44,905 bases of DNA, from assembly GCA_945878715.1 (NCBI GenBank), contig CAMCTX010000007.1, positions 1 through 44,905 of the forward strand, in the 5' to 3' direction. The notes under the pieces are model-generated. The model had not been told where the DNA came from, made no database searches, and saw only the letters and a list, made by a program, of their open reading frames with translations. The position numbers and the translations under genes were made by a program. Positions within the stretch are counted from its first letter, which is position 1, and each line of letters starts with the position of its first letter. Shown in pieces: positions 7,479-16,601 of the stretch. The DNA is from Legionella genomosp. 1. GTDB lineage: Bacteria > Pseudomonadota > Gammaproteobacteria > UBA6186 > Azoamicaceae.

Positions 7479-8546
7479 CTATACCATGGCAGCCGGAACC
7501 AACCTATCGGCAGACAGCAAACGTTTTACCGGTGCGGGTAGCCCAAGCTTAGGCAGATCTTCTATGGCATGCCATTGGTAGGGTGCCTTCAGGCGTGGGA
7601 TTGGTTTTGTATGGACTTCGCAGATCACGGGATGGATATCCAAATGAAAATGCGTAAAGGTATGACGAAAAGCTTCTAGTTTGCGTGGTTTTTTGACAAG
7701 TATTTTAAAATTTTCATGGCACCAGACCGATAGATCGGTACGAAGCGGGCATTCGACTAAACTCCAAAGCCCTCCCCAAATACCTTTGGTCTCTCGTTTT
7801 TCGAGTAAGACTTTTTGTGTGGCATGATGTATAAAAATAAGCATGCGTGTTGCCTGAACAGGTATCACTTGCTTGGGGCGCTTGGCCGGAATAGTACTAA
7901 TAACCCCCAAAGCTTTGGCCTTGCAGCTGCCTGCAATAGGGCAGCGTTCACAGGCAGGGTTGCTGGCGGTGCAGAGTGTTGCGCCTAGATCCATCATCCC
8001 TTGGGTATAATGATGCACGTCTTTGCTAGGGGTGTTGGCAGTGCTTAAGGCCCAGAGCTGCTTGCTAACAGCCGGATCGCCCGGCCATCCTTGAATAGCA
8101 AAATGGCGTGCCAAAACACGTTTTACATTGCCATCTAAAATAGGATAGGACTGCTGCATGCTCATGGATAAAATAGCACCTGCCGTAGAGCGTCCAATAC
8201 CGGGCAAGGCCAAAATATCTTCATAGGCGCTGGGAAAGACTCCCTGGTAGTGTTCTTGAATGAGAACGGCCGTTTGATGCAAATGTTTGGCGCGTCGGTA
8301 ATAGCCTAGGCCTGCCCATTGTTGAAAAACCTCATCTAAAGAAGCGTTCGCTAAGTGTTCTAGTGTGGGAAAGGTTTCCATAAACCGTTGAAAATAGGGA
8401 ATGACGGTGGCAACTTGGGTTTGCTGTAACATGATTTCTGAAACCCATACCCGATAAGGTGTGGTATTACTTTGCCAAGGTAATCCGCGTCGACCTTGTT
8501 TTTGAAACCATGCAATGACGCGGTTTGCAAAACTAAGGCGCGCCAA
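7479..8546 (-). CDS. mutY: A/G-specific adenine DNA glycosylase MutY
   Basis: MutY removes adenine mispaired with 8-oxoguanine. From the TTG at 8546 the catalytic residues fall at the E. coli positions: Glu37 in VSEIMLQQTQ, Asp138 in PILDGNVKR, and the Fe-S cysteines at 192, 199, 202 and 208. The helix-hairpin-helix is LPGIGRSTAGAI. The C-terminal Nudix-like domain that reads 8-oxoG is present (LEKRETKGIWGGLWSL). The TTG start is supported by a GGAGA a few bases upstream and by the perfect numbering; longer in-frame starts would lie deep inside the upstream asmA gene. The start overlaps the end of that gene by 14 bp, implying coupled translation. Confidence 0.97.
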   Translation of the reverse strand: MARLSFANRVIAWFQKQGRRGLPWQSNTTPYRVWVSEIMLQQTQVATVIPYFQRFMETFPTLEHLANASLDEVFQQWAGLGYYRRAKHLHQTAVLIQEHYQGVFPSAYEDILALPGIGRSTAGAILSMSMQQSYPILDGNVKRVLARHFAIQGWPGDPAVSKQLWALSTANTPSKDVHHYTQGMMDLGATLCTASNPACERCPIAGSCKAKALGVISTIPAKRPKQVIPVQATRMLIFIHHATQKVLLEKRETKGIWGGLWSLVECPLRTDLSVWCHENFKILVKKPRKLEAFRHTFTHFHLDIHPVICEVHTKPIPRLKAPYQWHAIEDLPKLGLPAPVKRLLSADRLVPAAMV

Positions 8547-10434
8547 ACAGTTTCTCCATGTCGGTAGCTTTATCAATCGATAAGGTTGGTTTTTTTTCAA
8601 TCGGTCGGGCGGTACCCTGATGGAGCGATTCAATAGCATTTTCCGCATAGCGTCCCAGTTCAGGTCGAATCATTAAGGCATCTAGCGGTCCCTTAATCTG
8701 GATAGAGAGCGGGGTTTTTTCTAGAAAAGGACGCAGAGCTTGGGGTTGACTGGATTCCGAGGGGCCAAGGAGTGCAAAGGTTTCATAGTCGGATTGCTGT
8801 AGTTTTAGATCGGTAAAACCTTTACCGTACACCTTGTAGCGAGGATGAGAAAGCGTAAAATGATCGGTATGTAGTGCCCCTTGTTTAAAGGTAATCGTAG
8901 ACTCAAAGCTTTCGAAGGGGGTGTACAGTTTTTCTGAATCGGCCGCTTGTCGTTTCCACTCGCCCAGTTCTGCGGTTAAAAGCGCTTCTATATTGACAGG
9001 TTGTTTGCGCAGAAGATGATTAGAAATCGTATGCAGTGCGACCTGTGCCTGCTCTAATAAAGGCATGAGGGAGATCCCATAGATTTTCCCATGCTTAATT
9101 TTTATATTGGTGTGGCCTTGTAGATTATCTAGGCACGCATGAAGGGTATTACCCTCGGTCCACAGCTCAGAATCTGCTTGCATGTGTCCACTGATTTTAT
9201 TTTTTTCATGTAACAGTCCCAGTGATTCCTTAAGATCAAAGGTATCGCTCTGCAAGCTAAGCGAGTATTGGGGCAGACCTGTTCTTAAGTCGACTTCAGC
9301 ACGGCCCAGATGTTGAATGCCGGCTGTGAAAGCCTCTAATTGTTCAAAAGTGACCAGACCTTTTTGAGCGTCAAAAGCAGTGGTTATAGTTTTGATAGGC
9401 ACGGTTCCTAAGTCAATATTTTTAGCATGCATGGTACCGCTAGCTTCTAAGGCCGCCAAGGATGTGTGTGGCAGCACTTTAAAAGCACCTTCTATGATGG
9501 AATCATGCCCGAAAGATAAGGTAAAGGCGGGGACCTCGAGGGTTGGATAGTGGTAATCAATGGTTGTTTTTAAATGGACATTTTGATAGGTTTCTGTGGG
9601 ATCCCAACCATAGGCTTTGAGCCAATGGTTTAAAGGTATGTTCATCATTTGCACTTTGGCCTGTAGTTGTGGCGTGCCTTGTAAATCTTTGAGGGTTAGA
9701 TCGCCACTCAGGGTTGTGGTGGGTTGATGGGGTATGGTTGCCGTGACAAGCATTTTCGTAAAATCCAATTGCGCATGGTTTCTGTGCAAGCGCCATTTTG
9801 TTTCTAGGTTAAGCGCTGATTTTTGATCAGGATGATTCAAATCGTTCCACATAAAGCTCAGTGTGAGTGGATGGTACAAATGTTCGATCCCTGTATAATG
9901 GGTTTCAAAGGGTTTTGTTTGTAGTGCGAGATTTTCGAAACGTATGTGTTGATGATGCTTGGGATTTTCCCAAGTTATCGTGCTATTAGACAAATGAATC
10001 GTGTGTGCGGCAAAAAGCGATGCGTCCCCAGCCTGGGATGCTTGAAAGCGTTGTTTTAAATCGTCCCAATTACCTTGTCCAAAAATATTACGTGCGAGTT
10101 TTAGATCAAGGCCATCGATGTGGATATCGACCTTCAAAGGGCCCCCTATTATCGACTGCCAAGATGTTTGAACAGAAGCCTTTTGAAAGGACAAGAAATC
10201 TTGGCTAAAGGATGGCGCATTGCCTAGTTGTACATTGTATAATTCAACCCCCACAGAGGGCATTAAATGCCAAAGCACCGGACCGTTTATCCGAAGCTCT
10301 CGGCCTGTGTGGAGGGCTATGCGTTTTGTGATTACAATTTTAAGGAAAGAAGAACCGAAGCAAGCAATAGCGGCACTCACCGTTAAAAGCGTTACAAAAC
10401 TCCACAGCGCCAGCCTTTTTATTTTATACGACAC
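8533..10434 (-). CDS. AsmA-family protein (first of two)
   Basis: This is a large inner-membrane-anchored periplasmic protein of the AsmA family, related to bridge-like lipid-transport proteins that help outer-membrane lipid homeostasis. It has one N-terminal membrane segment (about residues 8-28) followed by the AsmA N-terminal pattern TGRELRINGPVLWHLMPSVGVEL and a long beta-rich periplasmic body, ending with LSIQIKGPLDALMIRPELGRY. I prefer a GTG at 10434, preceded by AGGAGA, which puts KIKR just before the membrane helix; an ATG at 10455 adds seven residues. It sits between a paralogue and mutY, all in the same direction. Confidence 0.88.
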   Translation of the reverse strand: MSYKIKRLALWSFVTLLTVSAAIACFGSSFLKIVITKRIALHTGRELRINGPVLWHLMPSVGVELYNVQLGNAPSFSQDFLSFQKASVQTSWQSIIGGPLKVDIHIDGLDLKLARNIFGQGNWDDLKQRFQASQAGDASLFAAHTIHLSNSTITWENPKHHQHIRFENLALQTKPFETHYTGIEHLYHPLTLSFMWNDLNHPDQKSALNLETKWRLHRNHAQLDFTKMLVTATIPHQPTTTLSGDLTLKDLQGTPQLQAKVQMMNIPLNHWLKAYGWDPTETYQNVHLKTTIDYHYPTLEVPAFTLSFGHDSIIEGAFKVLPHTSLAALEASGTMHAKNIDLGTVPIKTITTAFDAQKGLVTFEQLEAFTAGIQHLGRAEVDLRTGLPQYSLSLQSDTFDLKESLGLLHEKNKISGHMQADSELWTEGNTLHACLDNLQGHTNIKIKHGKIYGISLMPLLEQAQVALHTISNHLLRKQPVNIEALLTAELGEWKRQAADSEKLYTPFESFESTITFKQGALHTDHFTLSHPRYKVYGKGFTDLKLQQSDYETFALLGPSESSQPQALRPFLEKTPLSIQIKGPLDALMIRPELGRYAENAIESLHQGTARPIEKKPTLSIDKATDMEKLFGAP

Positions 10435-10480
10435 CCGCTGAAGATCTCCTATCATCGCTAGCTTTAGCGCGTTATTTGCC

Positions 10481-12277
10481 TTAGTTCAGTTTTAAAAAAT
10501 GGCCTAATGTTTTATCGATTGTTTCATGGATCAGCTGTTCCACTTTGTTTTTCTGCAAGTATTTGAGTGCACTATTCAGATAAGCACCCAAGTCGGGTCT
10601 AATGCTAGGCGCTTGCAGCGAACCTTGAATTTGAATGGGTAAGGGCGTTTGAAAAAGATAGGTACCAATCTCATCGGACGCGGGATAAGGGCTGGTTGTT
10701 AGCACCGCTGAGGCCTTGTAATCCAACTGATGGCGCACCAGATCCAGTGTTCCTTTGCCTGTGATACGATAGGCAGCCTGAGTGATACTCAGATCGGGAT
10801 TCGTCGCAACCCCATTGGCAAAGTTTAGGGTGGCACTCAGGTTATCAAAGGGTGTGAAAGCCGCTTGATTGAGTGGATCCATATTCCATGTTTGAGCCGT
10901 TGCGGCCAGTGTTGCATCCTGGTTAGGATCGATAAGCGCGGTGGTGGGCTGTCCACTGAGTTTTGCAACCATATCATGGATGCTTGATAAGGCTTTTTTA
11001 ATCAAAGCGGCTAGATCGATATGATTGATTCTACCCTGCTTTACTTGTAGATTCATTTTACCGGAAAGGGTTCGTTCTATCGTTTCTAAAGTGGTTCCTT
11101 CTGCACTGAGTGCTAAACCCAAGGTCGCTTTGCCTTCTAGGGGACCCTTCGGATCGACGAAGGACAGGATTGTTTTTAAATCGAAGGCCTCACCGCTTTG
11201 TGTGAGAGACCATTGTGGCCGCGCACTATGCAAGCGTCCTTTGAGTGTGAGATGTTGCAGAGCCCCATTCATCTTAAAGTCTAAGGGTGCAATGTTTAGG
11301 AGACCCTTGTTGGCTTGGACATGGGCCTTGATCGCTTGAAAGTCGATAGCCCCTATTTTAAGCAGATCGCTGCTAATATCGGCTTCGAGTGTACGGGTCG
11401 CGGGTTTGGCTGTGAAGTCTGCTTTAAGCGTGCCTTGCACAGACAAGCCGTCTTTATTTTTCAGGGCTACATTTTCAAAATGGCCATTGATGCGGGGATC
11501 GCTAAAGTCTTCTACGCTGAGGGATCCATTCAGACTAATACTCGTGCCGCTTGCGGGGCTTAAGCTCACTTTCAGATCCTGCAGCTTAAAGCTTTGTGGT
11601 GACAGTGCCAAAGACCAATAACCTTTCAAAGAAAAAGTGCCGAGAGGTTGTTTGTTAAGCTCATCGATCTCGAAGCCTAGGGCTATAGGATTAGACCCTT
11701 GCAAGAGGCCTTGGACTAAACCATGGGCATTTAAATGGAGATGACTGAGCCTATAGTGTTGATCTTTTTGTTGATCATGGTAGATCAACTGTGCATTTTG
11801 AACATTCAGGCTATTGAGCGCCAGCGAGGGCATAGGTATTGCAGCCGTTTTGGGGGTGCTGTTGCTGGGGTTTTCAAAGGCTTTGCGAAGCGCTGCCCAG
11901 TTTTCTTGTCCGGCAGCATTACGTTCGAGTACGAGCGTTGCGCCTTCCATATTGAAATCTAATACCACGCGGCCTGTTAACAGTGACCATAGGCTGATAT
12001 CAACCTTGAGCGTGTCGGCAGATACCAAGGTACCGCTGAAGGGTGCTTGATTGTCCAAATGAAGCTTTTTGATTTCTAGGGAGAGCATGGGATACCACTT
12101 CCAACGGAGTGGGCCTTGTAACTTCAGTTCATACCCTGTGCGCTGTAGAACCGCATCTTGGATGGGTGTCTTAAATTCATCGGGATCAACATAATGGATA
12201 ACCAGAGCCACGGCTACACTCAGTGCAATGACACCGCTGACGATAAAAGAGACTAAGATTTTGAACCATCGTTTCAT
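10481..12277 (-). CDS. AsmA-family protein (second of two)
   Basis: A paralogue of the downstream gene with the same plan: MKRWFKI, one membrane helix (about 8-26), the AsmA N-terminal pattern TGYELKLQGPLRWKWYPMLSLEI, a beta-rich periplasmic body and a C-terminal block LPIQIQGSLQAPSIRPDLGAYL. It is 598 aa from the ATG at 12277, which has GGGGA eight bases upstream; in-frame starts at 12286 and 12292 are less suited. The gap to the next asmA gene is about 46 bp, so the two are probably one transcript. Tandem duplication followed by divergence is likely. Confidence 0.88.
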   Translation of the reverse strand: MKRWFKILVSFIVSGVIALSVAVALVIHYVDPDEFKTPIQDAVLQRTGYELKLQGPLRWKWYPMLSLEIKKLHLDNQAPFSGTLVSADTLKVDISLWSLLTGRVVLDFNMEGATLVLERNAAGQENWAALRKAFENPSNSTPKTAAIPMPSLALNSLNVQNAQLIYHDQQKDQHYRLSHLHLNAHGLVQGLLQGSNPIALGFEIDELNKQPLGTFSLKGYWSLALSPQSFKLQDLKVSLSPASGTSISLNGSLSVEDFSDPRINGHFENVALKNKDGLSVQGTLKADFTAKPATRTLEADISSDLLKIGAIDFQAIKAHVQANKGLLNIAPLDFKMNGALQHLTLKGRLHSARPQWSLTQSGEAFDLKTILSFVDPKGPLEGKATLGLALSAEGTTLETIERTLSGKMNLQVKQGRINHIDLAALIKKALSSIHDMVAKLSGQPTTALIDPNQDATLAATAQTWNMDPLNQAAFTPFDNLSATLNFANGVATNPDLSITQAAYRITGKGTLDLVRHQLDYKASAVLTTSPYPASDEIGTYLFQTPLPIQIQGSLQAPSIRPDLGAYLNSALKYLQKNKVEQLIHETIDKTLGHFLKLN

Positions 12278-12314
12278 GAGATGCATCCCCAACGCAGACT
12301 AGTACCTCGAAAAT

Positions 12315-12387
12315 AAGTTTCTCCGAATGGCACTCGAGGACATACATCCCTGTATTCGACGCCTCTCATGCTCATTCGGAAAAACTT
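12315..12387. repeat. Long nested inverted repeat between divergent genes
   Basis: AAGTTTCTCCGAATG (12315-12329) and CATTCGGAAAAACTT (12373-12387) pair with one mismatch. Inside are GAGG/CCTC (12336-12339, 12362-12365) and ATACA/TGTAT (12342-12346, 12351-12355). The element fills most of the gap between asmA and the hydrolase gene. There is no T-tract on either side, so it is more like a dispersed palindromic repeat than a terminator. GCTCATTCGGA from its right arm recurs at 37703-37713. Confidence 0.55.
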
Positions 12388-12474
12388 GTCTGACCACCTA
12401 TATATATCCTTTTTAAGTTATATACCCAAAAGAAGCTTCTTGCAATACCTAAGCTTGTTCTTTAGGATGCGCAA

Positions 12475-13140
12475 ATGACGCTAAAGCTCCCAACCCTTGA
12501 AGTGGATCCGCCGGCAGGTATTGCAGATGCCTCGGTGATTTGGTTGCATGGCCTAGGTGCTAGTGGCCATGATTTCCTACCTGTGGCAGAACAATTATCC
12601 CTTCTTTATCCTTTGGTGCGTTTTGTATTGCCCCATGCACCCATGCGTGCGGTGAGGGCTAATCAGGGCGTACGCATGCGTGCTTGGTATGATTTTTACA
12701 GTTGGAATTTTCGTGAGCATGAAGATGTCGCGGGTTTGCAAGCGATGGAACAATCGATTAATCAATTGATTGAAGATGAACAGGCATTGGGGATCCCAAG
12801 CCATCGTATTGTATTGGCAGGTTTTTCTCAGGGTGGGGCCATGGCACTGTATGCGGGGCTGCGCTATCCGCATCGCTTAGCGGGCATTATTGCGCTCTCT
12901 ACTTATGTACCAGATCCGCTTGCTTTGGCGGATAGTGTGTCCAAAAGTGCAGTAGCGATGCCCATTTTTCTTGCCCATGGCCAGTATGACGGGGTGATAC
13001 CACTTGCGATGGCCACGGCTGCGAGACAGATGCTAGAGGCTTGTGGTTGTGCCGTAAGATGGCATTGTTATGCGATGGAACATAACGTTGTGGATGAAGA
13101 GATCCAGGACATTGCAAAATTTTTAGGAAAAGTTTTATAA
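12475..13140 (+). CDS. Alpha/beta hydrolase, carboxylesterase/acyl-protein thioesterase family
   Basis: The 221-aa protein is a compact serine hydrolase of the phospholipase/carboxylesterase family. The oxyanion-hole motif is LHGLGASGHDF (24-34). The catalytic triad can be read as Ser118 in GFSQGG, Asp172 in HGQYDGVIP and His203 in MEHNVV. Family members hydrolyse short acyl esters or thioesters in the cytosol; the true substrate is unknown. There is no signal peptide. The gene converges on hemY and the two stop codons share the palindrome TTATAA (13135-13140). Confidence 0.92.
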   Translation: MTLKLPTLEVDPPAGIADASVIWLHGLGASGHDFLPVAEQLSLLYPLVRFVLPHAPMRAVRANQGVRMRAWYDFYSWNFREHEDVAGLQAMEQSINQLIEDEQALGIPSHRIVLAGFSQGGAMALYAGLRYPHRLAGIIALSTYVPDPLALADSVSKSAVAMPIFLAHGQYDGVIPLAMATAARQMLEACGCAVRWHCYAMEHNVVDEEIQDIAKFLGKVL

Positions 13141-14019
13141 CGCTTTGTTATTGACTAAGGTTAATAGAATTTCTTCAGCTTCTGTATAGGCCTCTTCTTT
13201 CATTAAATAGCCTGCATAACTGTTTAGCAGTCTAGCGTTTTTTTGTATCGTGCAGGGCATTTCCTTCCAAAAATGGGTAAGGGCTTTTAAGCCTTGTTGG
13301 GCATAGATAGGCAGTAAAGATTCATAGGTTTTTTGTTCGATAGCTGCGAGGGTTTGTTTATCAAATACAGCCTGTTTGCTTAAGGCAGGTAGCAGCTTAA
13401 GCAGGGACGCAAAATCCTGTTTGTTTTGATAAAGCTCCGCTAATAATCGAAGCACTTCAACATTGGTGGGCTCATCTTCATAAAGTTTTTTTAAAGATGT
13501 ACTGCTTTCATCGAGATGACCGGCTTTGAGTTGTAGGGCAGCGTGTGTGAGTCGTATGCCCACTGTATTCTCGAGGCCTTGTTTTACCGCGAGATCCATA
13601 TAATGATCGCGTCGATCATAAGCAGAGAGCGCTTGTGCAGCCTGTGCTGCGTATAAATAATTGACAATGGGATGATCGCTGTGCGCTGCACTGTGGGTTA
13701 ATTGGCGTTCTGCTTGCTTCCAACGTCCCTCTGCAAGCGCTAACAAACCTTTAGCGCTTTGTAGACGCGCACTTCGTTGCTGATGATTTTTATGCCAGCC
13801 AGCAATATTTTTTGACGTGGAACGGATCGTATGGATGGTTCGTAATAAAGCATAAAACGCCATAAACAGGAATAGGATTAAAAAAATCGCTAGCCACAAA
13901 GGCATTTCTGTGGTCCATTCTCCATAAGAGAAAAGGGCGTAACCCGGATCTTGACGGATCAGCACCCCCGCGGTTGTTGCGAGTATGAGCGCTAGAATAA
14001 AAAGCCAGAATGGGCGCAT
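13135..14019 (-). CDS. hemY: HemY-like TPR membrane protein, C-terminally short
   Basis: HemY of gammaproteobacteria is an inner-membrane protein with two N-terminal helices and a periplasmic or cytosolic TPR region, linked to haem synthesis. Here the two helices lie at about 4-22 and 40-63 after MRPFWLF, and the family block ARLQSAKGLLALAEGRWKQAERQL follows, then TPR-like helices. At 294 aa it is about 100 residues shorter than the usual near-400, and it stops where it meets the convergent hydrolase gene. Loss of the 3' part through the juxtaposition with that gene is likely. It starts one base after hemX, last in the hem run. Confidence 0.82.
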   Translation of the reverse strand: MRPFWLFILALILATTAGVLIRQDPGYALFSYGEWTTEMPLWLAIFLILFLFMAFYALLRTIHTIRSTSKNIAGWHKNHQQRSARLQSAKGLLALAEGRWKQAERQLTHSAAHSDHPIVNYLYAAQAAQALSAYDRRDHYMDLAVKQGLENTVGIRLTHAALQLKAGHLDESSTSLKKLYEDEPTNVEVLRLLAELYQNKQDFASLLKLLPALSKQAVFDKQTLAAIEQKTYESLLPIYAQQGLKALTHFWKEMPCTIQKNARLLNSYAGYLMKEEAYTEAEEILLTLVNNKAL

Positions 14020-14020
14020 C

Positions 14021-14920
14021 TTAGGATCTCAAAAGTGATAATTGATGAAGGCTGGTTAAGGGTGGATAAGTATTTTCTAAAGACACTGTTTTCAATGTGT
14101 TCAAAGATTGTTGTAGGGATAAGACTCGTGGATCTTTTCCATCATAGTAATTATCAAGCCATTGCTGCGTGTCTTGGATAAGTCTGGTGTATAACGATTC
14201 ATTCCGCATCATGGTTGTGAGGCGCAATTGTTCTAAGAATAAACGTAGTTGTTGTTGGACTAGGCGTTGCTCGGTATCGGATAGCAAAGGCTCTACGGGT
14301 TTTGTATGACGTTGAATCTTGATCAAATCTTTAAAGGTTTGTAAGAACTGATAAAAAAAGGTTTGCCACGTGGTGGAGGATGCTGTGGCGGGGTAATGTT
14401 GCGCTGCTGGTTCCAGAGAGGATCCGCGATGACGCGGCAAAAGATCCTGTGTCTCATCGATCAAGGTTGTGATGGTTTGCCAGGTGCGCTGAGGATTGCT
14501 GGGTTGCACAGCTGCCAATGCTTGGAGATCATCTTGAAGCGCACGGTTGAGTGGCTCGAGTTGTGGATCATGCAGCGCTTGAATTTTGCTTTGTGCGGTG
14601 GTTAATAAAGGGAGGGTTGCAGGTAAATCTTGGGTGGTATGCAATTGGGTTGCAGCTAACTGAATAAGTGTAGCTATTTCGAAATGAGATAAGTTATCGA
14701 GCTCAGGACTTGTGGGTCTGCTGGGCGCTTGTTGTAGTATCTGTGATGTCTGCATGGGGCGCTGTTTTTGCAAGTCTTCAATCTTGCTGTTGAGTCCCTC
14801 TTCCACCTGTAGCAGATTTTGCTGCGAGCTTTGTAGTGCATCCCTGGTTTGCCCAAATTGAAAAAGGCTGAACAGCACAGCACAAAGGGCAAGCAAAAAA
14901 CTGAGCCAGGTAAACTTCAT
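14021..14920 (-). CDS. hemX: HemX-like membrane protein
   Basis: This is a HemX-family protein (sometimes called uroporphyrinogen-III C-methyltransferase-like, but without the methyltransferase fold). It has one N-terminal membrane helix (MKFTWLSFLLALCAVLFSLF), a coiled-coil stretch (about 28-55) and a helical C-terminal domain with FEIATLIQLAATQLHTTQDLP, characteristic of HemX. It is shorter than many homologues. The ATG at 14920 overlaps the hemD stop by ATGA. Its exact role in tetrapyrrole synthesis is not established. Confidence 0.85.
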   Translation of the reverse strand: MKFTWLSFLLALCAVLFSLFQFGQTRDALQSSQQNLLQVEEGLNSKIEDLQKQRPMQTSQILQQAPSRPTSPELDNLSHFEIATLIQLAATQLHTTQDLPATLPLLTTAQSKIQALHDPQLEPLNRALQDDLQALAAVQPSNPQRTWQTITTLIDETQDLLPRHRGSSLEPAAQHYPATASSTTWQTFFYQFLQTFKDLIKIQRHTKPVEPLLSDTEQRLVQQQLRLFLEQLRLTTMMRNESLYTRLIQDTQQWLDNYYDGKDPRVLSLQQSLNTLKTVSLENTYPPLTSLHQLSLLRS

Positions 14921-15684
14921 GGACAAGGACCCTCGTAAGTAGGCAACACTTTTATAATAGCTGATATAATAGCCGAGTCATCAGCCCCTGTCGCCAGTAA
15001 AGGTTTTTCGAAGCCCCGTTGATGGGCTAATGCAAGCATTCTGCTACCCACGACTACGATAGGGTGTTTTTGTAAGTAGTGCAGGGCTGTGGGTGGAAAA
15101 AGTGCGATAAGATGCTCTAAGGCACTGGCACTGGTGCTTACGCTTAGATCGGGAGGGTGCTGATCCCAGCTTGCCAGCATTGTTTCGATATTATAGGTGG
15201 GTAGGCCGCGAAGATAGATTTCCAAAGGATGTACAATAGCCCCGCGTGCTTTGAGCGTTTCTGCGAGCAATGTTCTACCCCCTTCCCCTTTGACAATCGC
15301 AATTGATAGATCCTTTATATTTTGCAATACAGATAACATTAATAAAGATTCGCTTTCATAGGGTGGGGCTTCTGGGATGCGTACGCTTGGGATTCCGAGG
15401 GCCTGTAGGGCTTGTTGGGTGCCGGGGCCTATGGCCATATAAGTGATGGCTGGCCACAGGGAGGGATCTGCTTGGATGAGCGGGGTGGCGTAGCGCACAG
15501 CCGCTTGGCTTGTGAAAATGGCTATCTGAATGTTGTTAAAAAGTGCTTGGCCTTCTGCTAAGGTGTATTTTGGTGAAGGTTGGATTTCAATCGTAGGGAT
15601 ACATTCAGGACGATGGCCTAAGTCTTGGATCTTTTGACAAAGAGTGCTTGCAAGGGCTCGGGGTCTTGTGATGAGAATATTCAT
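14917..15684 (-). CDS. hemD: Uroporphyrinogen-III synthase
   Basis: HemD closes and inverts hydroxymethylbilane to uroporphyrinogen III in the cytosol. The sequence, 255 aa, begins ILITRPRALAS, the typical HemD start, and carries IFTSQAAVRYATPL, YMAIGPGTQQALQALG, VKGEGGRTLLAETLKARGA and STSASALEHLIALF in the expected order of the two-lobed fold. The start overlaps the hemC stop by ATGA and the end overlaps hemX the same way, so the pathway genes are translationally coupled. Confidence 0.95.
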   Translation of the reverse strand: MNILITRPRALASTLCQKIQDLGHRPECIPTIEIQPSPKYTLAEGQALFNNIQIAIFTSQAAVRYATPLIQADPSLWPAITYMAIGPGTQQALQALGIPSVRIPEAPPYESESLLMLSVLQNIKDLSIAIVKGEGGRTLLAETLKARGAIVHPLEIYLRGLPTYNIETMLASWDQHPPDLSVSTSASALEHLIALFPPTALHYLQKHPIVVVGSRMLALAHQRGFEKPLLATGADDSAIISAIIKVLPTYEGPCP

Positions 15685-16601
15685 GGATGCCTTAAAAGTT
15701 CATCAGCACCTTGTTCTCGTAATTTTTCTGCGACTGAAGTACCCATATGCAGGAACTGTTCGCTGCTGCCGGTGGCTTCTGCTTTTAAAAGCAGCGATCC
15801 ATCGGTTTTCCCTACCATACCTTCTAATCGTAGACAGCCGTCTTCATCAAGGGTCGCAAAGCCTGCAATGGGTGTTTGACAGCCACCCTCTAAGCAGGCA
15901 AGCATCGCTCTTTCAGCCCCCACACAGTGTGCAGTTGCTAGATGATGCAGCGGATTAATCAGTGTTTGGATCGCGTGATCATTCACACGGCACTCAATGG
16001 CTAAAGCACCTTGGCCTACGGCAGGCAGGCATTCATCTCGCGAAAAAATCTGAGAAAAAGGCACCATCAGCTTTAAGCGCTCTACGCCACAGTGTGCCAG
16101 AATAATACCCTCGTAGTGTCCTGCTCGTAATTTTTCAAGTCGACTATCGATATTCCCGCGCAAGGGGATAATATTTAAATCGGGTCGTAAGGCTAGTAAC
16201 TGCGCTTGTCTGCGCAGGCTCGAAGTACCCACGCGCGCCTGTGGGGGGAGTGATTGTAGGGTAGGATAGGCGAGGGAATACCAGGCATCATAGGGTGATG
16301 CACGTTGAAGGATTGCGCCGAGCTGTAGACCTTCGGGTATTTGATGGGGCATATCTTTAAGCGAATGCACCGCGATATCGGCCTTGTGCGCTAACAAATA
16401 ATCTTCAAGTGCTTTGACAAATAAACCTTTACCGCCAAGGGTTGCGAGGGGTTGATCCAGAAAACGATCGCCTGTGCTTTGGATCCCCACAATGTTTATT
16501 TCAAGTGCTGGGTGATGCGCTGCCAGTTGTGTTTTAACCAGATTGGCTTGGCAGAGGGCCAGAGGACTTTTGCGCGATACGATAGTCAGGGTTTTTTTCA
16601 T
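15681..16601 (-). CDS. hemC: Porphobilinogen deaminase (hydroxymethylbilane synthase)
   Basis: HemC joins four porphobilinogens into hydroxymethylbilane. All family motifs are present: [59 protein letters not shown] and the cofactor-attachment loop [13 protein letters not shown], whose Cys241 corresponds to the cysteine that holds the dipyrromethane cofactor. Its length of 306 aa is normal. The start overlaps the hslU stop by ATGA, which ties haem synthesis to the protease operon. Confidence 0.97.
   Translation of the reverse strand: MKKTLTIVSRKSPLALCQANLVKTQLAAHHPALEINIVGIQSTGDRFLDQPLATLGGKGLFVKALEDYLLAHKADIAVHSLKDMPHQIPEGLQLGAILQRASPYDAWYSLAYPTLQSLPPQARVGTSSLRRQAQLLALRPDLNIIPLRGNIDSRLEKLRAGHYEGIILAHCGVERLKLMVPFSQIFSRDECLPAVGQGALAIECRVNDHAIQTLINPLHHLATAHCVGAERAMLACLEGGCQTPIAGFATLDEDGCLRLEGMVGKTDGSLLLKAEATGSSEQFLHMGTSVAEKLREQGADELLRHP

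Noticed and set aside
14021-14920. Uroporphyrinogen-III methyltransferase activity for HemX
   Set aside because: The name is historical; the sequence is a membrane-anchored coiled-coil protein with no SAM-binding motif.
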